The position numbers and the translations under genes were made by a program. The notes below the pieces were generated by a model, which saw nothing but the letters and a program-made list of their open reading frames with translations, made no database searches and was not told where the DNA came from. 17,881 bases of DNA from an uncultured Planctomycetaceae bacterium (GTDB lineage: Bacteria; Planctomycetota; Planctomycetia; Planctomycetales; Planctomycetaceae), in assembly GCA_903921605.1 (NCBI GenBank), contig CAIXQV010000747.1, positions 1-17,881 of the forward strand. Reading direction: 5' to 3'. Below are positions 16,156-17,881 of this stretch, in pieces. Numbering within the stretch: the first letter of the stretch is position 1; each line of letters begins with the position of its first letter.

Positions 16156-16174
16156 CGCCTGACCGTGTCAGGCG
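16156..16174. repeat. 8-bp inverted repeat before the disrupted ORF
   Basis: CGCCTGAC (16156-16163), loop CGT, GTCAGGCG (16167-16174) is a perfect stem directly next to the minus-strand ATG at 16155, in the gap shared with the divergent TerB-like gene. It could be an operator or a hairpin that hides the start; there is no T tract for a terminator. Confidence 0.5.
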
Positions 16175-16336
16175 TCGCTTAGCCTGGATGGCCACGCAAC
16201 CTCCGGTGCAGAATGAACCACGATGAATCGGTAAGAAATCATCGCAGTTCAGACTCACCTGTCTTCTCCCCTCAGATTCGTTTCATGATGGCGACCTTCA
16301 TGCAGGATCGCCCCGACTTTAGAGGAGATTGTGAGT

Positions 16337-16903
16337 ATGTTCGGTGATGGTCTGTCCAAACGCGGTGCTCTGCTCGAACAAAGTTATGCCTACGAAACGG
16401 ATCGACGACTGATCGAAGCCGCGAGGGTGGAATCAGCCAAACATGCTGAACTGGAAGCCATTCGAGAAGCAACTCATATCTCTGATCAGCAGCTACTAAC
16501 AGAGCTGATTAACTGCGGTGTTCGAGCCGACTCGTTACATGTCCTGATGCTGGTCCCTCTTGTTCACGTAGCATGGTCGAACGGCCACATTGAACGGGCC
16601 GAACGACTGGCGATTCTTGAAGCCGCAGCGCAGGATGGAATCCGCGTTGATTCACCAGGTTATGAAGTTCTCAAGGGCTGGCTGACACGTCGTCCGGATA
16701 CTCATCTGATCAAAACATGGAAAGACTATGTGGCTGCAGTCCGCTTATTCGTTTCTGCGGAAATGTTTAATTCTCTGCAGGTGATTACGGTCGTTCGAGC
16801 ATGGAAAGTTGCCGAGTCCGCTGGTGGACTGCTGGGTTTCCTGAAAGTATCCCGCGCTGAACAGGCTGCGATTAAAGAATTGAATATGGCTTTTATTGAA
16901 TAG
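16337..16903 (+). CDS. TerB-like protein
   Basis: This soluble, helical protein of 188 residues has no signal peptide or membrane segment. Residues about 70-105 (PLVHVAWSNGHIERAERLAI, then LEAAAQDGI) fit the TerB/tellurite-resistance helical family, in which a short loop with acidic or polar residues follows a helix and is followed by an ExxxI helix. The usual acidic ADG loop is replaced by SNG, so metal binding is doubtful. A Gly-rich turn (AESAGGLLGFLKVSRAE) lies near the C-terminus. The function in these bacteria is not known; the tellurite label is inherited from the family. The ATG at 16337 is preferred over GTG at 16331 because AGGAG at 16323-16327 is 9 bases from it but only 3 from the GTG. 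The gene stands alone and is followed by a terminator-like repeat. Confidence 0.6.
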   Translation: MFGDGLSKRGALLEQSYAYETDRRLIEAARVESAKHAELEAIREATHISDQQLLTELINCGVRADSLHVLMLVPLVHVAWSNGHIERAERLAILEAAAQDGIRVDSPGYEVLKGWLTRRPDTHLIKTWKDYVAAVRLFVSAEMFNSLQVITVVRAWKVAESAGGLLGFLKVSRAEQAAIKELNMAFIE

Positions 16904-16935
16904 GACTGCAGTTCAGCTGACGGCCCGTCGTACAC

Positions 16936-17014
16936 AACGGCATTGCGAATTCATGAAAATCAGCGAGGCACCGACCCCCCTTCGCGGAAGCTCAGGACGC
17001 AATGCCGTTTTTTT
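16936..17014 (+). terminator. Long-armed terminator-like inverted repeat between convergent genes
   Basis: AACGGCATTGCG (16936-16947) is perfectly complementary to CGCAATGCCGTT (16998-17009), and seven T (17008-17014) overlap and follow the right arm. The 50-base loop is unusually long but has its own small hairpin (CTTC-GCG-GAAG). It ends plus-strand transcripts from the TerB-like gene just before the convergent miaB stop; the minus strand has no matching T tract. A small structured RNA or MITE-like element is an alternative. Confidence 0.7.
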
Positions 17015-17015
17015 C

Positions 17016-17881
17016 TTAGCCCAGAATTGGCAGCAGAAGGTCGCAGCCATGCTGAACTTCTCGTGTGACAATCGACCCCATCAGAGTCGTACTGGTGCAA
17101 TCGTGGATCTCGATCTCCGCGCGAGTTCCAATCAACCGCGGATTGCCATCGAAAACTACGATTCTGTCACATTCCGATCGACCCGTCAGTTGCATCGCCA
17201 AACGCGCGGCCTCGGCGGACGCATGCTGAATGGTCTGTGGCTCTTCATCGTGATGATGATCGTGCCCGTGATCATGCTCATGGTGGGCCGGGGTGCTCTG
17301 TCCAGCAATCGGCAGCAGCGACGTCAGCTCAGATGGCTGACTCTCGCGAGCAGCCCGCTTGGCCGCTGACTTGCTGGGCCCTTCGACAAGGACGGACACA
17401 CGGCGACCAATGAATTCGGCGTTGTCCTCTTCACTGATTGCATTCTGCAGATCGAGCATCTCGTTGTTGCGGCGGCGTTTCACTTCATCCGGAATATCAT
17501 CTTCGAACAGGTCAAACGCCTTGGTGCCTTCGCGTTTGCTGTACTTAAAGATGAAGCTGTTCTTGAACCGGCATTCACGAATCAGATCCATGCTCTTCTG
17601 AAACGACTCTTCGCTCTCGCCGCAGAACCCAACAATAAAGTCGCTGGATACGGAGCAGCCTGGAACGTACTCCCGAATGCGGTGCATCATTTCACGGTAT
17701 TCTTCCACCGTGTAGCCGCGCTTCATGCGTTTGAGAACATCATTACATCCAGACTGAAGTGGCACGTGCAGGTACTTCATGACCTTCGGAAGATCACGCA
17801 CCGCCTGCAGCAAGTCGTCGGTCATGTCGCGAGGAAAATTGGTGATGAACCGAATTCGCTCGATCCCCGAAACGTCACTCA
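17016..17881 (-). CDS. miaB: tRNA-2-methylthio-N6-dimethylallyladenosine synthase MiaB (N-terminus beyond window)
   Basis: This is the C-terminal part of a radical-SAM methylthiotransferase that adds methylthio to i6A37 of tRNA. The frame is open to the window edge, so the N-terminal domain and the CxxxCxxC cluster motif lie outside. Visible MiaB landmarks are IRFITNFPRDM, HVPLQSGCNDVLKRMKRGYT, SSDFIVGFCGESEESF, FIFKYSKREGTKAF, VLVEGPSK and a C-terminal TRAM domain (LTGRSECDRIVVFDGN, then LIGTRAEIEI). Between VLVEGPSK and LTGRSEC, where family members usually have only a short link, there is an insertion of about 60 residues. It includes the His/Asp-rich run HHEHDHGHDHHHDEE encoded at 17241-17285. 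RimO and MtaB are the alternatives, but the QSG and LTGR(S/T)EC motifs fit MiaB best. The stop is adjacent to the 16936-17014 terminator-like repeat. Confidence 0.93.
   Translation of the reverse strand, partial: SDVSGIERIRFITNFPRDMTDDLLQAVRDLPKVMKYLHVPLQSGCNDVLKRMKRGYTVEEYREMMHRIREYVPGCSVSSDFIVGFCGESEESFQKSMDLIRECRFKNSFIFKYSKREGTKAFDLFEDDIPDEVKRRRNNEMLDLQNAISEEDNAEFIGRRVSVLVEGPSKSAAKRAARESQPSELTSLLPIAGQSTPAHHEHDHGHDHHHDEEPQTIQHASAEAARLAMQLTGRSECDRIVVFDGNPRLIGTRAEIEIHDCTSTTLMGSIVTREVQHGCDLLLPILG

Overview
The window looks like chromosomal DNA of a planctomycete (phylum Planctomycetota; genus not determined). Pointers are a moderately GC-rich genome with sparse Shine-Dalgarno sequences, a secreted Gly/Pro-rich EF-hand protein, and a type II secretion (T2SS)-like cluster that opens with a very large secretin-N-domain protein lacking a secretin barrel. 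This placement comes from gene style and content, not from a phylogenetic marker.

Layout. (1) Positions 1-798, minus strand: 3'-truncated gene for an exported Gly/Pro-rich EF-hand protein. (2) 799-1266: divergent intergenic region. (3) 1267-12423, plus strand: eight genes in the order gspD-like, gspE, gspF, gspG, gspH, gspI, gspJ, gspK. The last four are linked by 1- or 4-base stop/start overlaps. A strong 14-bp stem-loop follows gspG, the major pseudopilin. (4) 12424-12760: gap with a weak terminator and a perfect 16-base palindrome. (5) 12761-13483, plus: membrane protein of the CTP-dependent prenol kinase type (dolichol/phytol kinase-like). (6) 13499-15229, minus and convergent: GAF-like plus HD-GYP cyclic-di-GMP phosphodiesterase. 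(7) 15545-16155, minus: unrecognised reading frame that appears to be interrupted by a near-perfect 8-bp tandem duplication. (8) 16337-16903, plus: TerB-like protein. (9) 16936-17014: long-armed inverted repeat ending in seven T. (10) 17016-17881, minus: 5'-truncated miaB with a His-rich insert.

How the genes work together. GspE (ATPase) and GspF (inner-membrane platform) would drive assembly of a pseudopilus made of GspG, capped by GspH-I-J-K. The GspD-like protein supplies only a chain of periplasmic secretin N-type domains; no outer-membrane barrel is encoded here. GspC, GspL, GspM and the prepilin peptidase are also absent from the window, so they must lie elsewhere, be replaced, or be dispensable. 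Potential calcium sites recur: three EF-hands in the divergent exported protein, the calcium-associated C-terminal region of GspG, and an EF-hand-type loop in GspK.

No tRNA, rRNA, CRISPR array, insertion sequence or phage gene was recognised.
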